Of a DNA stretch of 33,571 nt, positions 1-6,598 are shown piece after piece. The notes below the pieces were generated by a model. It saw nothing but the letters and a program-made list of their open reading frames with translations. It did not search any database and was not told where the DNA came from. Made by a program: the position numbers and the translations under genes. The stretch covers positions 1 to 33,571 of the forward strand of contig ONMR01000027.1 in the NCBI GenBank assembly GCA_900318995.1, read 5' to 3'. How positions within the stretch are numbered: the stretch's first letter is position 1; every line of letters starts with the position of its first letter. The stretch comes from an uncultured Prevotellaceae bacterium (lineage in GTDB: Bacteria; Bacteroidota; Bacteroidia; Bacteroidales; Bacteroidaceae).

Positions 1-542
1 AGATCAACATACTCTAAGTTACCACCAACCATATCATAGGAGACATCCTGATAATACTCTATTATAATTTGTGCGCCTTGGATACCGTCTGTCCTTTCCC
101 CAATTTGCACAAAAGCAGTACCACTGTTCAGCTTAGTATCATCTGTATAAATAAGACCAGATGATGAAAACGGTGCTGCTTTCAGTTTGGTGTAATTTGT
201 ATAATATCTCTTACGAGAAAATACAGGTAATTCATTGAAGAAAATACTGCTTACAATCTCTTTCCCTTCTTTTGTGACTAATCTGCCCAAATTGTTTTTT
301 TCAATGCCAGGCAGGCCGAATATCAGTTCTTTAAATGTTATCCCATCTGGTATTTGATATACATTTTGGGTATAATCTTCTTTACCTTTGGGTCTTGCCA
401 TTGTTTCTTCCGATATATCTCCAATCTTAATGACATACTGAGCCAAGACTTTTGGTTTCACATAAGCCTGCTGGGCAATGGCAGGAATGCAGAGTGACAT
501 CAGCACGGTAGTCAATGCAAGCAAGAGGACTTTCTTTCTCAT
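1..542 (-). CDS. Secreted protein with TonB-plug-like motif, 3' part outside the window
   Basis: My own translation of the minus strand from ATG 540-542 gives an open frame of 180 codons running off the left edge. Residues 1-24 form a Sec signal peptide ending AIAQQ. Residues 63-97 contain a KELIFGLPGIE...TKEGK stretch that resembles the start of the plug region of Bacteroidota TonB-dependent receptors (consensus roughly LLKKLPGVxVxxxG). The neighbour at 580-2778 carries a matching stretch at residues 91-114 and a matching GTAF segment, so the two proteins share an N-terminal architecture. By analogy the missing C-terminus may carry FISUMP domains, but that is inference. It lies 37 nt downstream of the preceding gene, and DNA from 485 to 582 nearly duplicates 2721-2819, covering leader and signal peptide. 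Function unknown; probably periplasmic or surface-exposed. Confidence 0.75.
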   Translation of the reverse strand, partial: MRKKVLLLALTTVLMSLCIPAIAQQAYVKPKVLAQYVIKIGDISEETMARPKGKEDYTQNVYQIPDGITFKELIFGLPGIEKNNLGRLVTKEGKEIVSSIFFNELPVFSRKRYYTNYTKLKAAPFSSSGLIYTDDTKLNSGTAFVQIGERTDGIQGAQIIIEYYQDVSYDMVGGNLEYVD

Positions 543-582
543 AATGCTATTAATTGGTTTGTTCACTATCTAAACTGATTTA
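485..582 (-). repeat. Leader plus signal-peptide repeat, copy A
   Basis: On the minus strand this block covers the end of the preceding gene, the 37-nt gap, the start codon and the first 19 codons of the gene starting at 542. It aligns with 2721-2819 with one single-base indel and few substitutions, including an almost identical untranslated leader (AACAAACCAA followed by TTAAT and GCATTATG). Selection on protein alone would not conserve the leader, so the block looks recently duplicated. Confidence 0.75.
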
Positions 583-2778
583 CTCACAGACGGGACGGAT
601 AGGCAGGTTATAGCAGCGTTGGATTTTTTGATCTTTACAGACATCATACATCTCACCAAGCTTAAGGATGTACATAGCGTAAGCTTCGGTTGAGCCGGGA
701 TAATCACCTACATCCATTATTGCTTCATTCAGATTGCTGGACCAGTAGTAACTGCACATTTTTATTATGCCGTATCCCTGATCTGTAGTGGTGTTGATGG
801 GAAGGAATATGAAACGGTCCGTGTAACCAGGCTTGTTGCTTATCACAATGTAACCGTACACACCGTTCATGGAGGCCCAAACGAACGTACAGTTATCAAT
901 CAATTCATTACACTCATCTCGGGTGGGCAAACGCCATTTTCCGCCCAAGTTCACGTGAGCAGCGTCATCAGACCGCTGCAGGACGGTACGCTTATCAACA
1001 CGTCCCAAATCACGGGACAGATTATATTTGGATAACTGAACTTTCCAGCCGTCCTCCATACCGTTGTAGAATTTGTAGTTCTCCCATGTGTATTCAGACT
1101 TAGTTGTTGTCTCGCCCCACGCATACAGATCACCGGCAACATAGGGCTCATCGGCCCCCATATTACAGGTGGCCCACTTAACGCTCAGACCCAGGTCCAC
1201 ATACGCATAGCCGTTCTCCTTATTGGAATAATAATCCTCAGGCAACGCTATGATATGTTTGATCCTGTTTGAATCAACAACAATATCAAGTCCAGCAATG
1301 TCCACCGGCATAGGAGCGCCCGGTTTAACCTTGGGGGTATTAGGAGTCAATGTAAAATCCGTCCCTGATGGCATAGGACGCGCCTCAGGTGTGGGAACAT
1401 CGGTCTTACGGCACACGGGACGTACTGAGCAACCCAGGTCGCGCGATGTAAAGCCACGGTCTTTATCGGGTTCTTCATCCAAACCGAATACACCTGCAGA
1501 ATTGGAATAGCAGAATTCAAAACCGTACAGTGTATTATACCAGTATGAGGCATCAAAACCTGCAAAGCGGAATCCCTCACCATAATAATGACCGGCTGCC
1601 GGCAGGAATATGTAATTATCGGTATATCCCGGCTTCCTGCTCTGCACCTTGAAACCGGCTACGCCGCCAAACTCGCTGTTGCCTATTCCATACCAGGTCC
1701 AGATGGTGTTGTCAAGGTTAGTAAGTTCAGATACCTCGGCCGCACTGGGCATACGCCATTCACCGCCCCAGTTTACAGATGCGGCATCATCGGCCGGTTC
1801 AAGGATATGCTTGTTGTCCACCTGGCCCAATTTGCTGCTCACACAGTATTTTGTCATAGTTGATTCAGAACCTTCACAATAGCTGTATGAGCTCCAAGAG
1901 TAACCACGTTCCTTGCCCTTTTTCCACTTTGTTTCTTCAGCTCTGACATAACCCGGCTTATAATAAGGCTCAGTCTCACCCCACGCAAAATAGTCACCAT
2001 ACTCAACCGGGTTGTCGGCACCCACGTTACAGGTGGCCCACATGGTGCTCAAACCCAGATCAACATACCCGTGACCATTCTCCATACCCGTATAGTGGTG
2101 CTCCGGCATAGTGGTTATAACCTGCTTGCCCGTATTCACATCATAAACCTTTTCTACCAGAATCCCTTCCCACCACTCCGGGTATATTACTTCAATCCCA
2201 GAGACTTGGCCGGCATCCTTTCCGGGATAGTATGTCAATCTTATAAAAGCTGTACCTGGAGACGGGGCGTTTCTATCTTCAAGCACAACTCTGTGTGAGT
2301 TATCGTAGTAGTCCTGGTCTATTATCCTTAGAAAAACAGTTCCTTCTTTCAGTTTAAGATCACCTTTATAGGCCACAATCTGGTCTGTGGAGTACACTAA
2401 AGTATGGTCAAATACAATATCAGTAATTACCGCCTTGCCGGTTTTTGTAATCATCTTTCCGTCTTTGGCATATTCCACACCTGGCAGTTTTGACAGCAGT
2501 TCCTTCACAGTTGTACCTACAGGCACTCTACTGGTCTTATCCTTATTCAGTTTATTATCGGACTTGCTCTTTTTTGATAAAGTTCCTATCTCTATGATAT
2601 ATTCATTCTTCTGTATCTTCATGGGGCCAGGCACATAAGCCTTGACATTTGCTATCATATCGGCCGTAAGTTGCGTAAGGTTCACAGTGGAATCAGCCTG
2701 TGACTGCTGGGCACAGGCTGGAATACAAGGTGACATCAGCATGGATGTCAATGCAAGCAAGAGGACTGTTTTTCTCAT
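580..2778 (-). CDS. Secreted protein with two FISUMP (TIGR02145-type) domains
   Basis: The 732-residue product has a Sec signal peptide (about 1-24, cleavage near ACAQQ). A unique region of about 210 residues follows, including a plug-like KELLSKLPGVE motif at 92-102. Two FISUMP domains come next, at about 236-455 and 528-732, joined by a proline-rich linker. Each domain shows the family hallmarks: VDLGLS..WATCN.GA near the start, then WGET, WGG.WR.P, an IFLP motif and a terminal RPVC. FISUMP domains are common in secreted Bacteroidota and Fibrobacter proteins. Their role is not established, although a C-type-lectin-like fold has been suggested for relatives, so ligand binding is a guess. The start at 2778 is supported by the signal peptide and by a leader almost identical to that of the gene starting at 542. 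Confidence 0.85.
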   Translation of the reverse strand: MRKTVLLLALTSMLMSPCIPACAQQSQADSTVNLTQLTADMIANVKAYVPGPMKIQKNEYIIEIGTLSKKSKSDNKLNKDKTSRVPVGTTVKELLSKLPGVEYAKDGKMITKTGKAVITDIVFDHTLVYSTDQIVAYKGDLKLKEGTVFLRIIDQDYYDNSHRVVLEDRNAPSPGTAFIRLTYYPGKDAGQVSGIEVIYPEWWEGILVEKVYDVNTGKQVITTMPEHHYTGMENGHGYVDLGLSTMWATCNVGADNPVEYGDYFAWGETEPYYKPGYVRAEETKWKKGKERGYSWSSYSYCEGSESTMTKYCVSSKLGQVDNKHILEPADDAASVNWGGEWRMPSAAEVSELTNLDNTIWTWYGIGNSEFGGVAGFKVQSRKPGYTDNYIFLPAAGHYYGEGFRFAGFDASYWYNTLYGFEFCYSNSAGVFGLDEEPDKDRGFTSRDLGCSVRPVCRKTDVPTPEARPMPSGTDFTLTPNTPKVKPGAPMPVDIAGLDIVVDSNRIKHIIALPEDYYSNKENGYAYVDLGLSVKWATCNMGADEPYVAGDLYAWGETTTKSEYTWENYKFYNGMEDGWKVQLSKYNLSRDLGRVDKRTVLQRSDDAAHVNLGGKWRLPTRDECNELIDNCTFVWASMNGVYGYIVISNKPGYTDRFIFLPINTTTDQGYGIIKMCSYYWSSNLNEAIMDVGDYPGSTEAYAMYILKLGEMYDVCKDQKIQRCYNLPIRPVCE

Positions 2779-2819
2779 AATGCCATTAATTTGGTTTGTT
2801 CACTATCTAAACTGATTTA
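2721..2819 (-). repeat. Leader plus signal-peptide repeat, copy B
   Basis: This is the counterpart of 485-582, upstream of and within the start of the two-domain FISUMP gene. The genes starting at 3548 and 6591 share the signal-peptide part of the block more loosely, with matching codons around GCATTGACATGC and CTGATGTCAAT. The same export leader has therefore been placed in front of four different proteins in this locus. Confidence 0.7.
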
Positions 2820-2822
2820 TAG

Positions 2823-2856
2823 TGAAAATGCGTCTTGTGTTAAAGGCGCATTTTCA
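2823..2856 (-). terminator. Hairpin between two FISUMP genes
   Basis: TGAAAATGCG (2823-2832) and CGCATTTTCA (2847-2856) form a perfect 10-bp inverted repeat. Four further inner pairs (one G-T) leave a GTGTTA loop. It lies 26 nt downstream of the stop codon at 2883. No long U tract follows, so it could be a weak terminator or an mRNA-processing or stability hairpin within an operon. Confidence 0.45.
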
Positions 2857-2882
2857 TAATAAACCATAAATAAGAATTTACG

Positions 2883-3548
2883 TTACGGGTGGACGGGACG
2901 GACGGATTGGCCTTCGTTACGGAAACTGGCGTTACCCGTCGGCGTATCCTGAAAGAACGAATACCCGTTAGCATGATCCCAACGTCCCATAAAGAAACTG
3001 TTGGCATTATAACTTAGTGAGCTTGACCAATAAAGGCCGAATTCTGCAGGCATGCCATGTTCTATTGCGTTTGAGCTATTATGAACGTTGACCGGAAGGA
3101 AGATGGAGTTATTCTCAAATCCCTCTTTTTTACCCGATACACGATAACCGTTAACCCCGTTCACTTTTGTCCAGGTCCATATACATTCTTCACGCAGTTC
3201 ATCCAACTCTGCTCCAGTTGGCATTCGCCAGCTGCCGCCCCACTTGACATGAGCCACATCATCTTCCTGGTCCAATACCGTTTTATTGTCTTTATCGCAA
3301 TACTTGGTATAATTACCCTGCTTGCCATCCACACAGAACTTATAGGTGGCAAAACTATAGTTTGTTTTGGTTTCAGTTTCACCCCAGGAGTACAAATCAC
3401 CAGCATCCTCGGGCCTATCGGCACCTACATTACAGGTGGCCCATTTTACACTCAAACCTAGATCCACGAACTCGTGCTGTGCACTTGCGGGAACGCCAAT
3501 TGACATCAGTATGCATGTCAATGCAAAACAAAGGACTTTCTTTCTCAT
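2883..3548 (-). CDS. Secreted single-domain FISUMP protein
   Basis: The 221-residue product consists of a signal peptide (1-23, ending ASAQ) followed at once by one FISUMP domain. The domain runs from EFVDLGLSVKWATCNVGA through WGETET, a WGGSWRMPT motif, IFLP, YWSSS and a terminal SVRPV. There is no linker, membrane anchor or lipobox, so a soluble periplasmic or released protein is likely. It starts 67 nt after the stop of the BlaR1-FISUMP gene, in the same direction, and its leader and signal-peptide codons resemble those of its neighbours. It looks like the free-standing form of the domain fused to the BlaR1 protein upstream. Biochemical function is unknown. Confidence 0.85.
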   Translation of the reverse strand: MRKKVLCFALTCILMSIGVPASAQHEFVDLGLSVKWATCNVGADRPEDAGDLYSWGETETKTNYSFATYKFCVDGKQGNYTKYCDKDNKTVLDQEDDVAHVKWGGSWRMPTGAELDELREECIWTWTKVNGVNGYRVSGKKEGFENNSIFLPVNVHNSSNAIEHGMPAEFGLYWSSSLSYNANSFFMGRWDHANGYSFFQDTPTGNASFRNEGQSVRPVHP

Positions 3549-3615
3549 AATGCTATTCTTTATGTTTGTTATTTAACTGATATAAGTTTATTATGCGTAT
3601 TGTAAGAGTTTGTCG

Positions 3616-5541
3616 TTACTGACAGACGGGACGGACGGAATAACAACATTCTCGACTTCCCATGGATATAGCTGCATATCTGCTTGTAATATTAATGATG
3701 GCTGCAGAAAAACACAACACCCTTCCGTCATCTAGAGACTCGATAGAACTTGACCAATAATAACCTGTTGAGCCATATTCATAGCGAAGGTTATCTGCGG
3801 CACCGGCTGCCGGGAGAAAGATTGAGCGGTCTGTATAACCTGGTATTTTACTTGTAACACGATAACCGTTTACACCGTTTAGAGTTGTCCACTCCCAGGT
3901 ACAATTGTTACGCAATTCAACCTGTTCTTGCTTTGTAGGCATACGCCATTTACCCCCCCAGACAACATGAGCAACATCATCTTCAGGGTCAAGCGTGGTC
4001 TTGTTATCAACAGTGCCGTTTTCGCTATCCAAATTGTATTTTGTAAATCCTGACAAATTAGAACCCCACTTACTTGTCAGCCTACTTAAAGGATCGTATA
4101 TATCGGTGGGTCCGATTTCTCCCCAACCGTACAAATTTCCATTGTCTTCAGGTTTGCGGGCACCAACATTACAGGTAGCCCATTTTACAGATAAACCCAG
4201 GTCAACATATTCATGGGCTATTTTGTCATCCTTGAATATTTCAGGTCGCTTCAATTCACCTTCTATTACAGTACCTCCTTTTGTTTCGATGACACGAACG
4301 CCATTCACTGCTTCAGGACCATATAAGTCAGTTGCAGCCTTATCCATTATTGTAAACTGGGATTTAATATCCAAAAACCTGATGTTGTTTACAGTTTCCC
4401 TGTCAACTCTTTTCCCGTCAACAAAGTATATATAATCATTATCAGGTTTTTTGCCTATTCCTACCTGATCATTTCCTAATGTCAGTGTGTTCATGTCCAG
4501 CACCACTATTTTTCCTTCTTGTCCGTTAACTGTATAGGTATATACTGTATCTGACGAAACTGTAGATTCACCTGAAATCTTGTCATAAGCCACATTTGCG
4601 GTCAATGTAAGCGATATGCACATTACTACCGGTAAATAGAGGAATCTGAGCATCTGACTGCGACCGGACCTTTTGCGGTTCATCATGTCTATGCGGCTCT
4701 CTACTCCGTTGCCGTTGAAACTGGCCACGATATTGAATGCCAAGCCTCCTTGAGACTGACTGAGTAACATGAACTGATACGGACGGGCATCGGGCACGGA
4801 TTTCAGGACATCGGCATCGGCCTGCTGCTCATGTACAAGGCACAGGTCACGGCGCAATACCCAGACGGCGGGGTTGAACCACTGGAACAGTGACATGAAA
4901 TCAAGCAGCATGAGTTCCAGCGGATGACCGTGTGCTATATGGGCCTTCTCATGCTTAAGGACGTTGCTGTCAATGCCGGCATAATCCTTTTCATGCAGCA
5001 CTATGGTTCCCAGCCAACTGAACGGGCTTACGTTCTTATCGGTAACAACAATCCTGTAGCCGTCTCCGCGCTCTACGGTCTCACCACCTCTTACTATGGC
5101 CGATACCTTGAGGATGGAGCGTATCCTGAGCATGATCATTACAATAAGACCTGCCAGATATGCAGCCAGTAGGATCTGGAGCAGTACCGCGGTTTTATCC
5201 TTTTGTACTGCAGGTGCCTGGACTGTAGCGCTCTCTGAGGTCGATACGGCTGGTGCAGGGGCACTTGTTTGTGCAACAGGAGAGAAAGGTTGGATCTGAT
5301 TTACAGGAGTAGCAGCGGGCTGAGCGGATACTGCGGTCTGGGCAACCGGGCTCTTGCTGATATCACGATGTACTGTGATTACAGTTACAGGGAGAACATA
5401 GGAGAGTACAAGTGAGAGCATCAGGGCTCCGCGCTTAAGGCCGTGGAATGTCTCGCGGCGCAACAAAAGGCGGTACATAAGAACAAAGGCTATGGTTAGC
5501 AGAGCCGCCTTTCCAAGGAATAAAAGGACTTGAGTATTCAT
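3616..5541 (-). CDS. BlaR1/M56-family membrane metallopeptidase with C-terminal FISUMP domain
   Basis: The 641-residue protein has predicted transmembrane helices at about 7-26, 38-57, 117-138 and 300-316. The M56 zinc-protease site HEKAH is at 197-201, with a second conserved HEQQAD at 237-242. In BlaR1/MecR1 relatives this domain is activated by an extracytoplasmic ligand and leads to cleavage of the BlaI-type repressor. After the last helix the outer part holds a short TonB-plug-like segment (about 368-422, with YGPEAVNGV) and then a FISUMP domain (443-641) where BlaR1 would carry a penicillin-binding sensor. The ATG at 5539-5541 overlaps the blaI stop as ATGA, implying translational coupling. 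Residues 1-320 are nearly identical, with no indels, to those of the gene at 9003-12308. The signal sensed is unknown; no beta-lactamase is nearby. Confidence 0.85.
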   Translation of the reverse strand: MNTQVLLFLGKAALLTIAFVLMYRLLLRRETFHGLKRGALMLSLVLSYVLPVTVITVHRDISKSPVAQTAVSAQPAATPVNQIQPFSPVAQTSAPAPAVSTSESATVQAPAVQKDKTAVLLQILLAAYLAGLIVMIMLRIRSILKVSAIVRGGETVERGDGYRIVVTDKNVSPFSWLGTIVLHEKDYAGIDSNVLKHEKAHIAHGHPLELMLLDFMSLFQWFNPAVWVLRRDLCLVHEQQADADVLKSVPDARPYQFMLLSQSQGGLAFNIVASFNGNGVESRIDMMNRKRSGRSQMLRFLYLPVVMCISLTLTANVAYDKISGESTVSSDTVYTYTVNGQEGKIVVLDMNTLTLGNDQVGIGKKPDNDYIYFVDGKRVDRETVNNIRFLDIKSQFTIMDKAATDLYGPEAVNGVRVIETKGGTVIEGELKRPEIFKDDKIAHEYVDLGLSVKWATCNVGARKPEDNGNLYGWGEIGPTDIYDPLSRLTSKWGSNLSGFTKYNLDSENGTVDNKTTLDPEDDVAHVVWGGKWRMPTKQEQVELRNNCTWEWTTLNGVNGYRVTSKIPGYTDRSIFLPAAGAADNLRYEYGSTGYYWSSSIESLDDGRVLCFSAAIINITSRYAAISMGSRECCYSVRPVCQ

Positions 5542-5849
5542 TTGCGGTTTTCAATTTTGTCAATAATACGTTTAAGATCGTCAACAGACAGACGCTCCTC
5601 TTCAACAAGTCCAAGGACTACGCTCGAGTATGAGCTGTCAAAGTATTCGTTTACCAGCCCGTGGAAACCGTCCAGACTGTATGCCTTGCGTGACACTACA
5701 GGGATGTACTGGTAGTTGCTTCCATAAGCCTTGCGCTCCAGGAATCCGTCCTCCATCAGAGTGTGAACCTGATTGGAGAGTGTATTGAAATTGGGACGGG
5801 GTTCGAACTGCTCCATGATGATTTTTTCCTTTTTGGTGAGTTGTCTCAT
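4582..5849 (-). repeat. Duplicated blaI-blaR block, copy 1
   Basis: This block covers blaI and codons 1-320 of the BlaR1-type gene and corresponds to 11349-12647. Copy 1 is 1268 nt and copy 2 is 1299 nt. The 31-nt difference is fully explained by one indel in blaI, since the two BlaR N-termini align without gaps. Homology stops abruptly after the last transmembrane helix, at the ANVAYD codons, where the ectodomains change. Confidence 0.85.
5538..5849 (-). CDS. BlaI/MecI-type repressor with an internal deletion in the winged helix
   Basis: Starting at ATG 5847-5849 (an upstream in-frame TTG at 5855 is less likely), the product is 103 residues, shorter than the usual roughly 120-125. The N-terminus MRQLTKKEKIIMEQF and the part from EPRPNFNTLS onward match the BlaI family, as does the C-terminal dimerisation region (about 60-103). 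The segment that normally joins them, with the conserved GPMFVRE motif and helix 2 of the winged helix, is absent. The reading frame stays open because the lesion is in phase. The duplicate at 12305-12647 keeps part of the missing segment. DNA binding may be lost or altered. The gene is coupled to the BlaR1-type gene by an ATGA overlap. It has little upstream space: a REP-like palindrome ends 17 nt before the start codon. Confidence 0.75.
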   Translation of the reverse strand: MRQLTKKEKIIMEQFEPRPNFNTLSNQVHTLMEDGFLERKAYGSNYQYIPVVSRKAYSLDGFHGLVNEYFDSSYSSVVLGLVEEERLSVDDLKRIIDKIENRK

Positions 5850-5866
5850 AAGCAAACAAATTTGTG

Positions 5867-5901
5867 GTACAAAAGGGGACAGACCCCTTTTGTATCATTT
5901 T
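5867..5901. repeat. REP-like palindrome, copy 1
   Basis: TACAAAAGGGG (5868-5878) and CCCCTTTTGTA (5884-5894) form a perfect 11-bp stem with a 5-nt loop, ACAGA. It is preceded by G, giving GTAC at the base, and followed by TCATTTT. All 35 nt are identical to 32397-32431. It lies just after the FISUMP gene ending at 5908 and just before blaI. On the minus strand the 3' arm contains UUUU, so it may act as a terminator or mRNA-end hairpin. Confidence 0.8.
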
Positions 5902-5907
5902 GTGTAA

Positions 5908-6591
5908 TTACTCGCAAACAGGACGGATAGCACGGCCTAAGTTGCGTTGCACTATTGAGGTTGTAAAGTTCACATTCGGTTCAAGCCACATACCCCACGC
6001 ATCACAGATTCCGTTCAGCTCCAGTACAATTGGTTGTTCAACAAGGAAGCATGTCCAATAGAGGCCTGCATACTGCCCATCGCCTGGAAACTCACCTTCT
6101 TCAACACTTGTAGAATCTCTATACACGGTATAGGGTATAAATATGGAGCGGTCTCTATAGCCTCGTTTATTACCTGTTATACGGAACCCTTGGGTTCCAT
6201 CCTCCATCTTTACATAAGTCCAGGTACACTTGCCCATCAACTCTTTCCATTCGCCTGTTGTGGGCATACGCCAGTTCCCGCCCCATTTTACATGGGCCGC
6301 GTCATCTTCTGGTTCCAATCTGTTCTTACGGTCTTTATAGTTATACTTGGTAAAGTCATCATAACTGCCGTTTATGCTGAACTTATAATTGGACATAGTG
6401 TATTCAGACTTGGGCTCAGTCTCACCCCAGGCAAAGAGATCGCCTTTATCCTGGGGTCTTTCAGCACCCACATTACAGGTGGCCCACTTTACACTCAGAC
6501 CCAGATCCACAAACTCGTGCTGGGCACTTGCGGGAACGCCGATTGACATCAGTAAGCATGTCAATGCTATATTTTGGACTGTCTTTTTCAT
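5908..6591 (-). CDS. Secreted single-domain FISUMP protein
   Basis: I place the start at ATG 6589-6591 (MKKTVQ...) rather than 6630. The shorter form begins directly with a Sec signal peptide ending ASAQ, and the longer one would run into the upstream esterase gene. The mature part is a single FISUMP domain with EFVDLGLSVKWATCNVGA, WGETEP, WGGNWRMPT, an SIFIPY variant of the usual IFLP motif and a terminal AIRPVCE. The C-terminal part is unusual: YWTCF replaces the common YWSS. The gap to the esterase stop is 7 nt, so the two are almost certainly co-transcribed. A REP-like palindrome follows its stop. Its signal-peptide codons closely match those of the gene at 2883-3548. Function unknown. 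Confidence 0.83.
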   Translation of the reverse strand: MKKTVQNIALTCLLMSIGVPASAQHEFVDLGLSVKWATCNVGAERPQDKGDLFAWGETEPKSEYTMSNYKFSINGSYDDFTKYNYKDRKNRLEPEDDAAHVKWGGNWRMPTTGEWKELMGKCTWTYVKMEDGTQGFRITGNKRGYRDRSIFIPYTVYRDSTSVEEGEFPGDGQYAGLYWTCFLVEQPIVLELNGICDAWGMWLEPNVNFTTSIVQRNLGRAIRPVCE

Positions 6592-6598
6592 ATTGCTG

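Noticed and set aside
580-6591. Diversity-generating retroelement with FISUMP targets
   Set aside because: FISUMP/C-type-lectin-like proteins can be retroelement targets, but I found no reverse transcriptase, accessory gene or template repeat in the window, and the C-terminal ends do not share a common adenine-variable segment.
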